Part shown: positions 9,698-17,094 of the stretch, one piece after another | Layout of the letters: every line of letters begins with the position of its first letter | Numbering within the stretch: position 1 is the first letter of the stretch | From: Chloroflexota bacterium | GTDB taxonomy: Bacteria > Chloroflexota > Dormibacteria > Aeolococcales > Aeolococcaceae | Direction of reading: 5' to 3' | Length of the DNA: 64,000 nt | Assembly: GCA_005880985.1 (NCBI GenBank) | Contig: VBIQ01000005.1 | Span: forward strand, 310,001 to 374,000 | Notes under the pieces: generated by a model | Told to the model about the DNA's origin: nothing | What the model saw: the letters and a program-made list of their open reading frames with translations, nothing else | Databases searched by the model: none | Position numbers and translations under genes: made by a program

Positions 9698-10858
9698 TCA
9701 CACCCCCATCCCGACCCGCTGCTCGCGCTGCTGCAGCTTGCCCTCGGTCTTGATCGCCGGGGCCACCACCATCTCCGTGTCCTGAAACTCGCGGATGGTT
9801 CGCGCTCCGCACACTCCCATCGCGCTCTTCAGCGCGCCGATCAGATTCATGCTGCCGTCGTCGACGTGGGCCGGCCCGAAGAGCACCTGGCCGAGGGAGC
9901 CCTTGACCCCGGTGCGGATGCGCGTACCCCGCGGCAGGTTGGGATCGGGGGTCGCCATGCCCCAGTGATTGCCGTGTCCGGCCGCCTCCTCGGTGGCGGC
10001 GAAGATCGATCCGATCATCACCGCGTCGGCGCCGCTGGCGAAGGCCTTGCAGATGTCGCCGCCGATGCGCATCCCGCCATCGGTGATGATCGCGACCCGC
10101 TCCCCGCTGCGCCGGAAGTGGTCGTCGCGGGCGGCGGCGCAGTCGCTGGTGGCGGTCACCTGGGGGACGCCGACGCCCAGCACCGCCCGGGTGGTGCAGG
10201 CGGCCCCGGGACCGACGCCCACCAGCAGGCCGCGGATGCCGGTGTCCATCAGCTCCAGCGCGGTCGCGTAGTCGACGCAGTTGCCGACGACCACGGGAAT
10301 GTCGAGCGAGTCGGTGAGCTCGCGGAAGGAGAGCTGCTTGTAGGCGCGGCTGATGTGGCGGGCGGTGAGCACGGTGCCCTGGACGACGAACACGTCGGCG
10401 CCGGCCTCCTGGACGATGGGGCCACGTCGCTCGGCGTGGTTGGGGATCGACGAGACCGCACAGGCCACCCCGCCTTCCTTGATCTCCTCGATGCGCTGTC
10501 CGATGAGCCCGTCCTGCACCGGTGCTCGGTAGAGCTTCTGCAGCAGGACGTTGACGTCCTCCGGCGGCGCGGCGGCGATCTCGGCGAGAACCGCGCCGGG
10601 ATCCTCGTAACGGGTCTGCACCCCGTCGAGGTTGAGAACCGCGAGACCCCCGTGCCGGCCCATCTCGTGGACGAAGTGGACGTCGACCACTCCGTCCATC
10701 GCCGCGGCCAGGATGGGGAGCTCGAAACCGCGACCGTCGAGGCTGAAGCCGACGTCGATCTCATCGGGATTGATGGTCACCGTGCCGGGGACGAGGGCGA
10801 CCTCGTCGAAGCCGTAGGCCCGGCGGGCGCGCTTGGATCGGCCTAGCTCGAACTCCAT
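9698..10858 (-). CDS. guaB3: GuaB3-family IMP dehydrogenase
   Basis: 386 aa TIM-barrel enzyme of the IMPDH/GMP reductase superfamily that lacks the CBS pair found in ordinary GuaB (about 490 aa). Seen: [11 protein letters not shown] near the N-terminus, the IMP-binding and catalytic-Cys loop [15 protein letters not shown], then [26 protein letters not shown] and the flap [15 protein letters not shown]. Family knowledge: GuaB3 proteins occur in actinobacteria and cyanobacteria and are IMP dehydrogenases. Position directly upstream of guaA supports IMP-to-XMP conversion. The gene has a leader of about 150 nt with a terminator-like hairpin and an SD-like GGGGGAGG just before the ATG. Confidence 0.93.
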   Translation of the reverse strand: MEFELGRSKRARRAYGFDEVALVPGTVTINPDEIDVGFSLDGRGFELPILAAAMDGVVDVHFVHEMGRHGGLAVLNLDGVQTRYEDPGAVLAEIAAAPPEDVNVLLQKLYRAPVQDGLIGQRIEEIKEGGVACAVSSIPNHAERRGPIVQEAGADVFVVQGTVLTARHISRAYKQLSFRELTDSLDIPVVVGNCVDYATALELMDTGIRGLLVGVGPGAACTTRAVLGVGVPQVTATSDCAAARDDHFRRSGERVAIITDGGMRIGGDICKAFASGADAVMIGSIFAATEEAAGHGNHWGMATPDPNLPRGTRIRTGVKGSLGQVLFGPAHVDDGSMNLIGALKSAMGVCGARTIREFQDTEMVVAPAIKTEGKLQQREQRVGMGV

Positions 10859-10902
10859 GGCACCTCCCCCGCTGGCTCGAAATCACCCCCTGGAAAAGCA
10901 AA

Positions 10903-10936
10903 CGCCCAGGGCAGCTGCCGGTGGCTGCCCTGGGCG
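10903..10936 (-). terminator. Terminator-like hairpin (putative attenuator) in the guaB3 leader
   Basis: Perfect 13-bp inverted repeat (CGCCCAGGGCAGC / GCTGCCCTGGGCG) with an 8-nt loop. Reading toward guaB3 it is followed by a T-rich stretch, TTTGCTTTTCC. It lies 45 nt upstream of the guaB3 ATG and downstream of the predicted start of transcription. It is therefore a terminator inside the 5' leader rather than at a gene end. A competing 8-bp pair overlaps its 5' arm (see findings). Confidence 0.65.
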
Positions 10937-10964
10937 CAGGCCTCTCCGTGCGCCCACGCGCAGA

Positions 10965-11003
10965 TCAGCGGCAGGGGCACGGGATGCGCTCTCTCGTGGT
11001 CAT
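10965..11003 (-). CDS. Possible 12-codon leader peptide upstream of guaB3
   Basis: Reads MTTRERIPCPCR and stops (TGA) about 28 nt before the terminator-like stem. It begins 15 nt after the -10 hexamer TACACT, so it would be the first ORF of the guaB3 transcript. No Shine-Dalgarno sequence is evident. It contains two Cys, two Pro and three Arg codons. Too short to judge by coding statistics; its position in front of a terminator/antiterminator pair is the only reason to list it. Confidence 0.3.
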   Translation of the reverse strand: MTTRERIPCPCR

Positions 11004-11018
11004 CGGTGATGACGCCTC

Positions 11019-11024
11019 AGTGTA
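11019..11024 (-). promoter_or_regulatory. -10 element of the guaB3-guaA-purD-purE operon
   Basis: TACACT on the minus strand in a locally AT-richer stretch (GTTTGCTACACTGAGG). No good -35 is seen, which may indicate activator dependence. Confidence 0.45.
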
Positions 11025-11055
11025 GCAAACTCGGCTGGCACCGATCCGGCCACCT

Positions 11056-11103
11056 GCCCAGCATCTTGTGTCTTGGTTGTGGCTGCCTCCCTATATCTTG
11101 TGG
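11056..11103 (-). promoter_or_regulatory. Tandem NrdR-box-like sites upstream of guaB3
   Basis: Two near-copies of one motif, ATCTTGTGT at 11063 and TATATCTTGTGG at 11093, lie 32 bp apart (same face of the helix, three turns). Both fit the right half of the 16-bp NrdR consensus acaCwAtATaTwGwgt, and the second also fits most of the left half (CTATAT). NrdR normally represses ribonucleotide reductase genes through two such boxes with this spacing. Here the nearest promoter is that of guaB3, about 32 bp away. The assignment is by pattern only. Confidence 0.45.
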
Positions 11104-11132
11104 TCGATCCTCCACGTCCGGGCCCGACGGGC

Positions 11133-11891
11133 TCAGCCCCGGAACACCGAGCGGCGCTGCATCGGGCCGGCGACCAGACCGCGCTGCACGGTCTCGCGAA
11201 CCTCGTCGGCGAGCTCCATCACCGTCGCCGCATCGGCCGCCGCCGAGGCGGGAAGAAGCCAGGGGACGCACGTCGGCGAGCATCGGATAGATCTCCTCCG
11301 ATCCCACCACCGAGACGGGAACGATCGGCGCGCCGGCCCGGATCGCCACCTCGACGAATCCTCCGCGACCGAAGCGGCGCAGCTGGTAGCGCTCCGCGAA
11401 GGGCTTGCCCGTCCCCTTGACTCCCTCGGGAAAGACCAGCACCAGCTCGCCGGCACCAAGCAGGCGGACGGTGTCCTCGGGGTGCCCGATGGTCTGCCCG
11501 CTCCGGCGCAGGAACCAGGAGAGCACCGGCAGGCTGAAGAACCGGCCGGCGATCAGCGCCCGCGCGTGGCGGTCGACCCCTTCCTCGAAGAGCGCTGTCT
11601 TGATCATCGCCCCGTCGAGGGGAAGCACGCCGGCGTGGTTGCTCACCAGCGGCGCCGCCCCCACGCGCGGCACGTGCTCGATCCCGCTCGTCTCGACCCG
11701 CCAGTAGCGTCGGTCGAGGAGGCGGAAGACGGGAGCATGCTCTCCGTCCACTCGCGATCGAAGCCGAGGGGTCCTGCTGGTAGGCGCCGGCGCTCCAGCT
11801 CGGCGTCCGCGGCGGCGCGGAGAGCGCTGAGGCGCCGACGCAGCCCGTCGTCGGTGTGCCCGGTTGCCCGCGGCGCCCCGACGACGCTCAT
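11133..11891 (-). pseudogene. Lysophospholipid acyltransferase (PlsC-like), broken by a frameshift and an internal deletion
   Basis: Three pieces of one protein lie in three frames. The start MSVVGAPRATGHTDD through GFDREWTE runs from the ATG at 11891. After losing one base near 11740 it continues as APVFRLLDRRYWRVE with the acyltransferase motifs SNHAGVLPLDGAMI and VFPEGVKGTGKP. Near 11250 the frame changes again and about 35 residues expected between IYPMLADVRPLA and the C-terminus are missing. The tail ADEVRETVQRGL..MQRRSVFRG is then readable to the TGA at 11133. The start overlaps the upstream epimerase stop by 4 nt. The same epimerase-acyltransferase pair occurs in mycobacteria (Rv0501-Rv0502). 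Assembly error could explain the single-base shift but less easily the deletion. Confidence 0.65.
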
Positions 11892-12970
11892 CCAGGCAGC
11901 ACGCTCTCGGGTGAGGTGGCGACGCCGTTTCCCGACCGGCGGGTGGTGCTGCGTTGCAGGAACTCTTCGAGCTCGCGCTCGTCGCGGGATTCGCTCCGCT
12001 CCGCGAGGAGGGTGCTGACGCGACGCTTCTCAGCGAAGTCCTCGACCACCTGGCGACTGGCATACCGAGGGACGAAACCGAAGTCGCGCTCGAGGCGGCC
12101 GATGTCGACCACGCGTCCGTACTGGATCAGCTGCAGCAGATGCGGCGGCCAGTCGAGGATGCCGAAGCGCTTCAGCGCCGCGGTGGCCAGAAAGCCGCCG
12201 TACGGAGGGATGACCGCGACGTTGCGCTTGTGCATGATGCGGATGGCCTGGCTGAGGATCACGATCCCCGAACCGGCGACGTTGAAGACGCCGGGACGCT
12301 CCTCGACGGTGGCCCGGTACAGCGCTTCGACCGCGTCGTCCTCGTGAACGAACTGCAACCTGGGGTCGAAACCGAAGACCGTCGGCACCGCGGGCAGGGT
12401 CAGCAGCGCCTGGAACGGGGTCTGCAGCAGCGGGCCCAGCACATTGCTGAAGCGGAGCACGGTCACCGTCGCGTCGGCCTGGCGGAGGGCGAAGTCGCGC
12501 ACGTAGGCCTCGACCTCGACGATGTCGCGGGAGAAGGCGTCACGCGGCGGCGTCCGCCGGCTCATCTCCTCGGTCCAGAAGGACGGGTCGTCGGGCTCAC
12601 TTCCATAGATGGCGGTGCTCGACTTGACCACCAGCTTGCGCACCGGGCTGTCGACCCCGCTGCAGGCGGCGAGCAGGTTCATGGTGCCGATCACGTTGGT
12701 CTCGTGGGCGATGCGCGGGCTGGTGCGGCGCGGATCGACGATGAGGTTGGTGTGGACCACGGTGTCGATGCCGAGGGCGCGCACCAGCTTGCCGATGAGG
12801 CTGTGGCGGAGGTCGGCGCGGACGAAATCGGTCCGGGAGAGGTCGCGCGACGGCTCGCGCACGTCGACGCCGACGATCTGCTCCACCTCGGGGTCGGCTT
12901 CCAGCCGCTGGGCCAGCTCGCAGCCCCAGAAGCGCGAGACCCCGGTGATCAACACCCTCTGCCTGCGCAC
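11888..12970 (-). CDS. NAD-dependent epimerase/dehydratase (GalE2-like)
   Basis: 360 aa extended SDR. The N-terminal nucleotide-binding strand is RVLITGVSRFWGCELAQRL (GxxxxxG form), followed by VDVREP, a catalytic-strand region KSSTAIYGSEPDDPSFWTEE and LRFSNVLGP. The usual YxxxK is not obvious: the region reads RDAFSRDIVEVEAYV, so it may be a non-catalytic or atypical member. I use the GTG at 12970 because TACCAT lies 8 nt upstream and because the 596-aa ORF reads through non-coding sequence before it. Cotranscribed with the broken acyltransferase; the mycobacterial counterpart of this pair is of uncertain function. Confidence 0.85.
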   Translation of the reverse strand: MRRQRVLITGVSRFWGCELAQRLEADPEVEQIVGVDVREPSRDLSRTDFVRADLRHSLIGKLVRALGIDTVVHTNLIVDPRRTSPRIAHETNVIGTMNLLAACSGVDSPVRKLVVKSSTAIYGSEPDDPSFWTEEMSRRTPPRDAFSRDIVEVEAYVRDFALRQADATVTVLRFSNVLGPLLQTPFQALLTLPAVPTVFGFDPRLQFVHEDDAVEALYRATVEERPGVFNVAGSGIVILSQAIRIMHKRNVAVIPPYGGFLATAALKRFGILDWPPHLLQLIQYGRVVDIGRLERDFGFVPRYASRQVVEDFAEKRRVSTLLAERSESRDERELEEFLQRSTTRRSGNGVATSPESVLPG

Positions 12971-13174
12971 GGGGGTGGATGGTAGCGGTGGGCCTCGGCG
13001 GCGGTGGCGCCGGAGATCTCCGGCGGCCGGCCGGCGGCCGCGAGCTCGGGACGCTGACCGCGGCCCCGGGGCACCGTGGACGCCCGGCGGGGGGCGTGCC
13101 CGCGACGGGACCGTGGCAGGGCTGTAGCCGTGCCTCGCCGGGCGCGCCCTGTGGTTTTTGAATAATTCGTGGTG

Positions 13175-13972
13175 ATGAACTCCGCCGTGCGCCGCGACCT
13201 CACCGTCGGCGAGGCCGTGGAGACCGAGACGCCCCGGGTCGCCGCCGAGACCACCGTGCTGGTGATCGACGACGACCCGGCGGTCTCCACCATGCTCGCC
13301 CTGCTCGGCCGGGAGCACGGGTTCACCGTGCAGACCGCGGGCGACGGCGAGGAGGGCTTGCGGCTGGCCCAGCAGTCGGATGCCGACCTCATCGTCCTCG
13401 ACCTCAACCTGCCGCGCCTGACCGGGCTCGACGTCTGCCGCCGCCTGCGGGCCGCAGGAGTCGAGGTGCCGATCGTCATGATCTCCGCCTCGCACGACAC
13501 CGTCGACGTCGTCGTCGGCCTCGAGATCGGCGCCGACGATTACGTCGGCAAGCCCTTCGAGATGCGCGAGCTGGCGGCGCGCATCACCGCCCAGCTGCGG
13601 CGACAGCGACGCGGAACCGCGCAGGTGCGGCCCGGCCGGCTGAAGTTCCCCGGGCTGATCATCGACTTCGGACGCCACGAGGTGCTCCGCGACGGGGATG
13701 GGGTGTCGCTGACCCCCACCGAGTTCAACCTGCTGGCGCTGCTCGCCGCCCGGGCGGGCCGGGTGGTGTCACGCAGCGACATGATCCAGCAGGTGTGGGG
13801 ACAGGGTGCCGAGCTCGACGCCCGCAGCGTCGACGCCCATGTCTACCGGCTGCGGCGCAAGATCGAGCCGCCCGGCGAGCATCCGACCTACGTGCACGCG
13901 GTGCCCGGTGTCGGCTACCGCTTCGAGTACCGGCCGCCGGGATGCTTCACCAGCGAGGCCGCCACCGCCTGA
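13175..13972 (+). CDS. OmpR/PhoB-family response regulator (orphan)
   Basis: 265 aa from the ATG at 13175; two GTG codons directly before it are alternatives. An N-terminal extension of about 25 residues is followed by a receiver domain (VLVIDDDPAV, Asp in LIVLDLNLP, KPFEMREL). A winged-helix DNA-binding domain (about 160-250) has LTPTEFNLLALLA, DARSVDAHVYRLRRKIEPP and PGVGYRFE. No kinase gene is adjacent, so its partner must lie elsewhere. The AT-rich TTTTTGAATAATTCG just upstream contains AATAAT, which would place the transcription start at or next to the start codon. Confidence 0.93.
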   Translation: MNSAVRRDLTVGEAVETETPRVAAETTVLVIDDDPAVSTMLALLGREHGFTVQTAGDGEEGLRLAQQSDADLIVLDLNLPRLTGLDVCRRLRAAGVEVPIVMISASHDTVDVVVGLEIGADDYVGKPFEMRELAARITAQLRRQRRGTAQVRPGRLKFPGLIIDFGRHEVLRDGDGVSLTPTEFNLLALLAARAGRVVSRSDMIQQVWGQGAELDARSVDAHVYRLRRKIEPPGEHPTYVHAVPGVGYRFEYRPPGCFTSEAATA

Positions 13973-13993
13973 CACGGCCGGCGGCGCCCGGCG

Positions 13994-15265
13994 TCACGGA
14001 TAGATGCCGCGGACCCGGGTGGCGCCGGCGACCTTGGCGACAGCGACCCGATAGGCGGCGGCACGCAGCGACACGTGCTGCTGCTCGGCGATCTGCCGGA
14101 CTCGCTGGTAGCTGCGCACCATGATCGACTCGAGCCTGCGGTCGACCTCACCGGCGTCCCAGAAGAACGCCTGGAGGTCCTGCACCCACTCGAAGTAGGA
14201 GACCACCAGGCCACCGGCGTTGGCCAGGATGTCGGGAACCACCAGCACCCCGCGCTCCTCGAGATGGTCCTCGGCCGACGGCGTCACCGGCGCGTTGGCC
14301 CCCTCGGCGATGACCCGAGCCCGGACCTGCTCGGCGTTCCTGGCGTGGATCTGGGACTCCATCGCCGCCGGCACCAGCACGTCGACATCGAGCTCCAGCA
14401 ACTCGCGGTTGCTGATCCGCTCACCGGCCTCGAAGTCGCTGACGCGGCCACCGTCGCGGAGGTGGGCGTCGAGCGCGGCGAGATCGAGGCCGTCCCCGCG
14501 ACGGACGCCGCCGCGGCTGTCGGACACGGCGACGACCCGCATCCCCGCCTCCGCCAGCAGCGCCGCACAGTGCGAGCCCACCTGACCGTAGCCCTGCACC
14601 GCCGCGGTCGCCCCGCGAGCCTGCAGCCCGTGCTCGCGCATCGCCATCAGGGTCACGGTCACCAGGCCACGACCGGTGGCTCCGACCCGACCCTCCGAGC
14701 CGCCGATGTCGATCGGTTTGCCGGTGACCGCCGCGGGCACCGAGTAGCCGGCGTGCATCGAGAGGGTGTCCATCAACCACGCCATCACCTGCGCGTTGGT
14801 GCCCAGGTCCGGGGCCGGGATGTCCTTCTCGGCGCCGATCAGCAGCGCGATCTCGGTCGCGTATCGCCGGGTCAGCCGTTCCAGCTCCGCCTGGCTGAGC
14901 TGGTGGGGATCGCACACCACGCCGCCCTTGGCACCACCGAAGGGGAGATCGACCACCGCCGCCTTCCAGGTCATGAACATCGCCAGCGCGCGGGCGTCGT
15001 CGACGGTCATGGCGGGGTGATAGCGGAGACCGCCCTTGGCAGGGCCCCGGGCGATGTTGTGCTGCACCCGGAAGCCGGTGAACAGGGCGAAGCTGCCGTC
15101 GTCGAAGGCGACCGGGAAGTGGACCACCAGCTCGCGCTTCACCTCGCGCAGAACCGCGCGGAGATCGTCATCGAGACCGAGCGCCTCGGCGGCGACATCG
15201 AACTGGTGCTGGCCGGTGGCGAAGGCGCTGCCGACGCTGTCGGCGGCTTCCCCCGCCATGCTCAC
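13994..15265 (-). CDS. gdhA: Glu/Leu/Phe/Val dehydrogenase (glutamate dehydrogenase)
   Basis: Hexameric NAD(P)-dependent amino-acid dehydrogenase that interconverts glutamate and 2-oxoglutarate plus ammonia. 423 aa, the length of the small GDH class. Signatures: GFRVQHNIARGPAKGGLRYHP with the substrate Lys, KAAVVDLPFGGAKGGV with the catalytic Lys, PAPDLGTNAQVMAW, the dinucleotide motif AVQGYGQVGSHCA, and EGANAPVTPSAED. Its ATG overlaps the stop of the PhaR-like gene upstream by 4 nt, so both are on one transcript. Whether it prefers glutamate or a branched-chain amino acid cannot be settled by eye. Confidence 0.93.
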   Translation of the reverse strand: MSMAGEAADSVGSAFATGQHQFDVAAEALGLDDDLRAVLREVKRELVVHFPVAFDDGSFALFTGFRVQHNIARGPAKGGLRYHPAMTVDDARALAMFMTWKAAVVDLPFGGAKGGVVCDPHQLSQAELERLTRRYATEIALLIGAEKDIPAPDLGTNAQVMAWLMDTLSMHAGYSVPAAVTGKPIDIGGSEGRVGATGRGLVTVTLMAMREHGLQARGATAAVQGYGQVGSHCAALLAEAGMRVVAVSDSRGGVRRGDGLDLAALDAHLRDGGRVSDFEAGERISNRELLELDVDVLVPAAMESQIHARNAEQVRARVIAEGANAPVTPSAEDHLEERGVLVVPDILANAGGLVVSYFEWVQDLQAFFWDAGEVDRRLESIMVRSYQRVRQIAEQQHVSLRAAAYRVAVAKVAGATRVRGIYP

Positions 15266-15762
15266 TGGGTTCCGCGGCGCCGTCTGGTCGCGGGTCTCTC
15301 GCTGGCGGCGATCAGCGCCTCGACCCGTTCGGTCAGCTCATCGAGACGTTGCTGGAGGGCGTCGACGTCTTCCAGGGTGGCGATGTTGAGATTGTGCAGG
15401 CCGGTGGTCACCACCTCGTCGACTCGATTCTCCAGCGACTGGGTGCTCCGCTGCCGGACCACGCGGGGGAGGGCGAGGGAGTGCCGGACGATGCCCAGCA
15501 GCTGCTCGCCGCGCTCCTTGACCAGGTCGACCAGGACCGGTTCGGGCAGCCGCCCGCGCCGGTTCCGCTCCATGTCGAGCAGGATCTGGCTGAGGGTGAC
15601 GGCGGTGATGTCCTCGCCGGTGTTGCGGTCGATCACCCGTACCTCGTGGCCCTGCTGGAGCAGCTCGGCGATGACATCGAGGGTCACGTAGCGGCGGGCG
15701 TAGGTGTCGTAGAGCTTCCGGTTGGAGTACTTCTTGACGACGTGCGTCTCGGGCGCAGCCAC
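15262..15762 (-). CDS. PhaR-like polyhydroxyalkanoate synthesis regulator
   Basis: 166 aa. The N-terminal PHB/PHA accumulation regulator domain is unmistakable: VKKYSNRKLYDT, RYVTLDVIAELL, DRNTGEDITAVTLSQIL. The C-terminal half (about 85-160) is helical, with a coiled-coil-like heptad stretch LEDVDALQQRLDELTERVEALI, then a basic tail. In PHA producers this family binds DNA and PHA granules to control phasin genes. No PHA synthase or phasin lies in this window; the operon partner is glutamate dehydrogenase. Start is GTG with a good GGAGGAG ribosome-binding site 4 nt upstream, and TATAGT (15794-15799) upstream of that. Confidence 0.88.
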   Translation of the reverse strand: MAAPETHVVKKYSNRKLYDTYARRYVTLDVIAELLQQGHEVRVIDRNTGEDITAVTLSQILLDMERNRRGRLPEPVLVDLVKERGEQLLGIVRHSLALPRVVRQRSTQSLENRVDEVVTTGLHNLNIATLEDVDALQQRLDELTERVEALIAASERPATRRRRGTQ

Positions 15763-15793
15763 GGCTCCTCCGCCCCTGATCCGAACTCGTCGG

Positions 15794-15799
15794 CACTAT
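15794..15799 (-). promoter_or_regulatory. -10 element of the phaR-gdhA operon
   Basis: TATAGT on the minus strand about 32 nt before the GTG start, followed by the Shine-Dalgarno GGAGGAG, so this transcript has a normal leader. The 15800-16000 stretch upstream holds no convincing gene. Confidence 0.5.
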
Positions 15800-16014
15800 A
15801 CATCCGGGGAGTTCGGAGGCCTGCGGCGAGGTGCCCGGTGCGGCCCCGTCAGCGCGGCCCGGGGCGCCTGCACCACCCCGCGGGGGCGGCCCTCGTCGCT
15901 GGCGACCGGGCCTCGGATGTAGCGGTCCTCCCTGGCCACAACGCCGGCCGCAACGACGTGTCGACGAGGCGTCGCGGTCACGTCACGAGCCCGACTCATG
16001 GCACGGTCGCAGCC

Positions 16015-16032
16015 TACTCGCGCGCGCGAGTA
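16015..16032. promoter_or_regulatory. 18-bp perfect palindrome next to the H1-like gene promoter (putative operator)
   Basis: TACTCGCGCGCGCGAGTA is its own reverse complement and ends 2 bp before the TTGACA at 16035. Position suggests an operator controlling the H1-like gene. Confidence 0.4.
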
Positions 16033-16034
16033 CA

Positions 16035-16065
16035 TTGACAAGAATGTAGGCATGCACCATGCTAT
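16035..16065 (+). promoter_or_regulatory. Promoter of the H1-like protein gene
   Basis: Consensus -35 TTGACA (16035-16040) and a weaker -10 TGCTAT (16060-16065) with a 19-bp spacer, giving a leader of about 90 nt. It is the best -35 noticed in the window. Confidence 0.5.
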
Positions 16066-16161
16066 GGGCCCAAACGGCAGGCGGCGTGTTTTTTCCACGT
16101 CCTGTCACAACGCAGCCGTGGCGATCGCGACAGCGATCGGCACCATGGGAGGCCCAGTCCT

Positions 16162-17016
16162 ATGGCGAGGAGGAAGAAGAGCAGCGGGGCCATCGGCACG
16201 ATGAGCCGAAAGGCCACCGCCGTCAGACGCACGGCGTCGCGTAGGCGACGCACGGGAGCGGGGAGGACAGTGCAGCGCCTGGCCAGGGCACTGCCCGTCG
16301 CCGACCTGGACAAGCGCCTAGCAGCGCTCGAGAAGTCGGTGGCACGGCTCGAAGGCGAGGTCCGGCGGGCCGTGCAGCGCGTCGCCACCGCCGTCCGTGG
16401 TGGCGCGGCCAAGAAGCGGACCGCACGCAAGACCGCTCGTCGCAAGACCACCGCGCGCCGTCCCGCGGCGCGGAAGGTGGCGCGGAAGACCACTGCCCGG
16501 CGGAAGACCACCGCCCGGCGCAAGACCACGGCGCGCAAGCCTGCCGCCCGGCGGAAGACCACCGCCCGGCGCAAGACCACCGCGCGCAAGCCCGCCGCCC
16601 GGCGGAAGACCACCGCCCGGCGGAAGACCACCGCTCGGCGGAAGACCACCGCTCGGCGGAAGACCACCGCCCGGCGGAAGCCTGCCGCCCGGCGGAAGAC
16701 CACCGCTCGGCGGAAGACCACGGCGCGCAAGCCCGCGCGTCGGAAGACCACCGCACGGCGGAAGACCACCGCTCGGCGGAAGACCACCGCTCGGCGGAAG
16801 ACCACCGCGCGTCGGAAGACCACCGCCCGCAAGCCGGCGGCGCGCAAGACCGCCCGCAAGCCGGCAGCGCGCAAGACCGCCCGCAAGCCGGCAACCCGCA
16901 AGGCGGCGGCGCCAAAGCGCACCGCAGCCCGGCGCGGCGCTCGACGCGGCGCGCGGCGGGCAGCAACCCCGGCGATGCCCGCCGCCCTGGCGAGCGCAGC
17001 GCCACTGCCATCCTGA
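16162..17016 (+). CDS. H1-like histone / Lys-Arg-rich repeat DNA-binding protein
   Basis: 284 aa. Start ATG has a strong GGGAGG site 9 nt upstream. Residues 1-40 are basic. Residues about 45-80 form one coiled-coil-like helix (LDKRLAALEKSVARLEGEVRRAV). From about residue 85 the protein is an almost pure array of KTTARR and KPAARR hexads to residue about 265, then a short neutral tail. This is the composition of histone-H1-like proteins and the tail of HupB/Lsr2-type nucleoid proteins, so it probably coats and compacts DNA. The coil may oligomerise it. A strong promoter, a palindrome and a terminator frame it as a single-gene unit. Not homologous by eye to a defined catalytic family. Confidence 0.85.
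   Translation: MARRKKSSGAIGTMSRKATAVRRTASRRRRTGAGRTVQRLARALPVADLDKRLAALEKSVARLEGEVRRAVQRVATAVRGGAAKKRTARKTARRKTTARRPAARKVARKTTARRKTTARRKTTARKPAARRKTTARRKTTARKPAARRKTTARRKTTARRKTTARRKTTARRKPAARRKTTARRKTTARKPARRKTTARRKTTARRKTTARRKTTARRKTTARKPAARKTARKPAARKTARKPATRKAAAPKRTAARRGARRGARRAATPAMPAALASAAPLPS
16431..16895 (+). repeat. In-gene 18-bp tandem repeats coding (R)KTTAR hexads
   Basis: About 25 imperfect copies of an 18-bp unit such as CGGAAGACCACCGCTCGG. Units differ mainly in third positions and in KTT versus KPA, and runs of identical units (for example around 16620-16680) look like recent slippage or unequal crossing-over. Confidence 0.85.
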
Positions 17017-17032
17017 CCGACTGACTTCGCGA

Positions 17033-17064
17033 GAGGCCCCCACCGTCGGGGGCCTCTTCTTTTT
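17033..17064 (+). terminator. Rho-independent terminator of the H1-like gene
   Basis: 9-bp stem GAGGCCCCC / GGGGGCCTC, 6-nt loop, followed by TTCTTTTT. It lies 16 nt past the stop codon and is the clearest intrinsic terminator in the window. Confidence 0.9.
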
Positions 17065-17094
17065 GAGCGCCTGCAGACCGCTCCTCGGCGATCC

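Noticed and set aside
15796-16098. 100-aa minus-strand ORF between phaR and the H1-like gene
   Set aside because: Overlaps the promoter and palindrome of the H1-like gene; composition is not protein-like.
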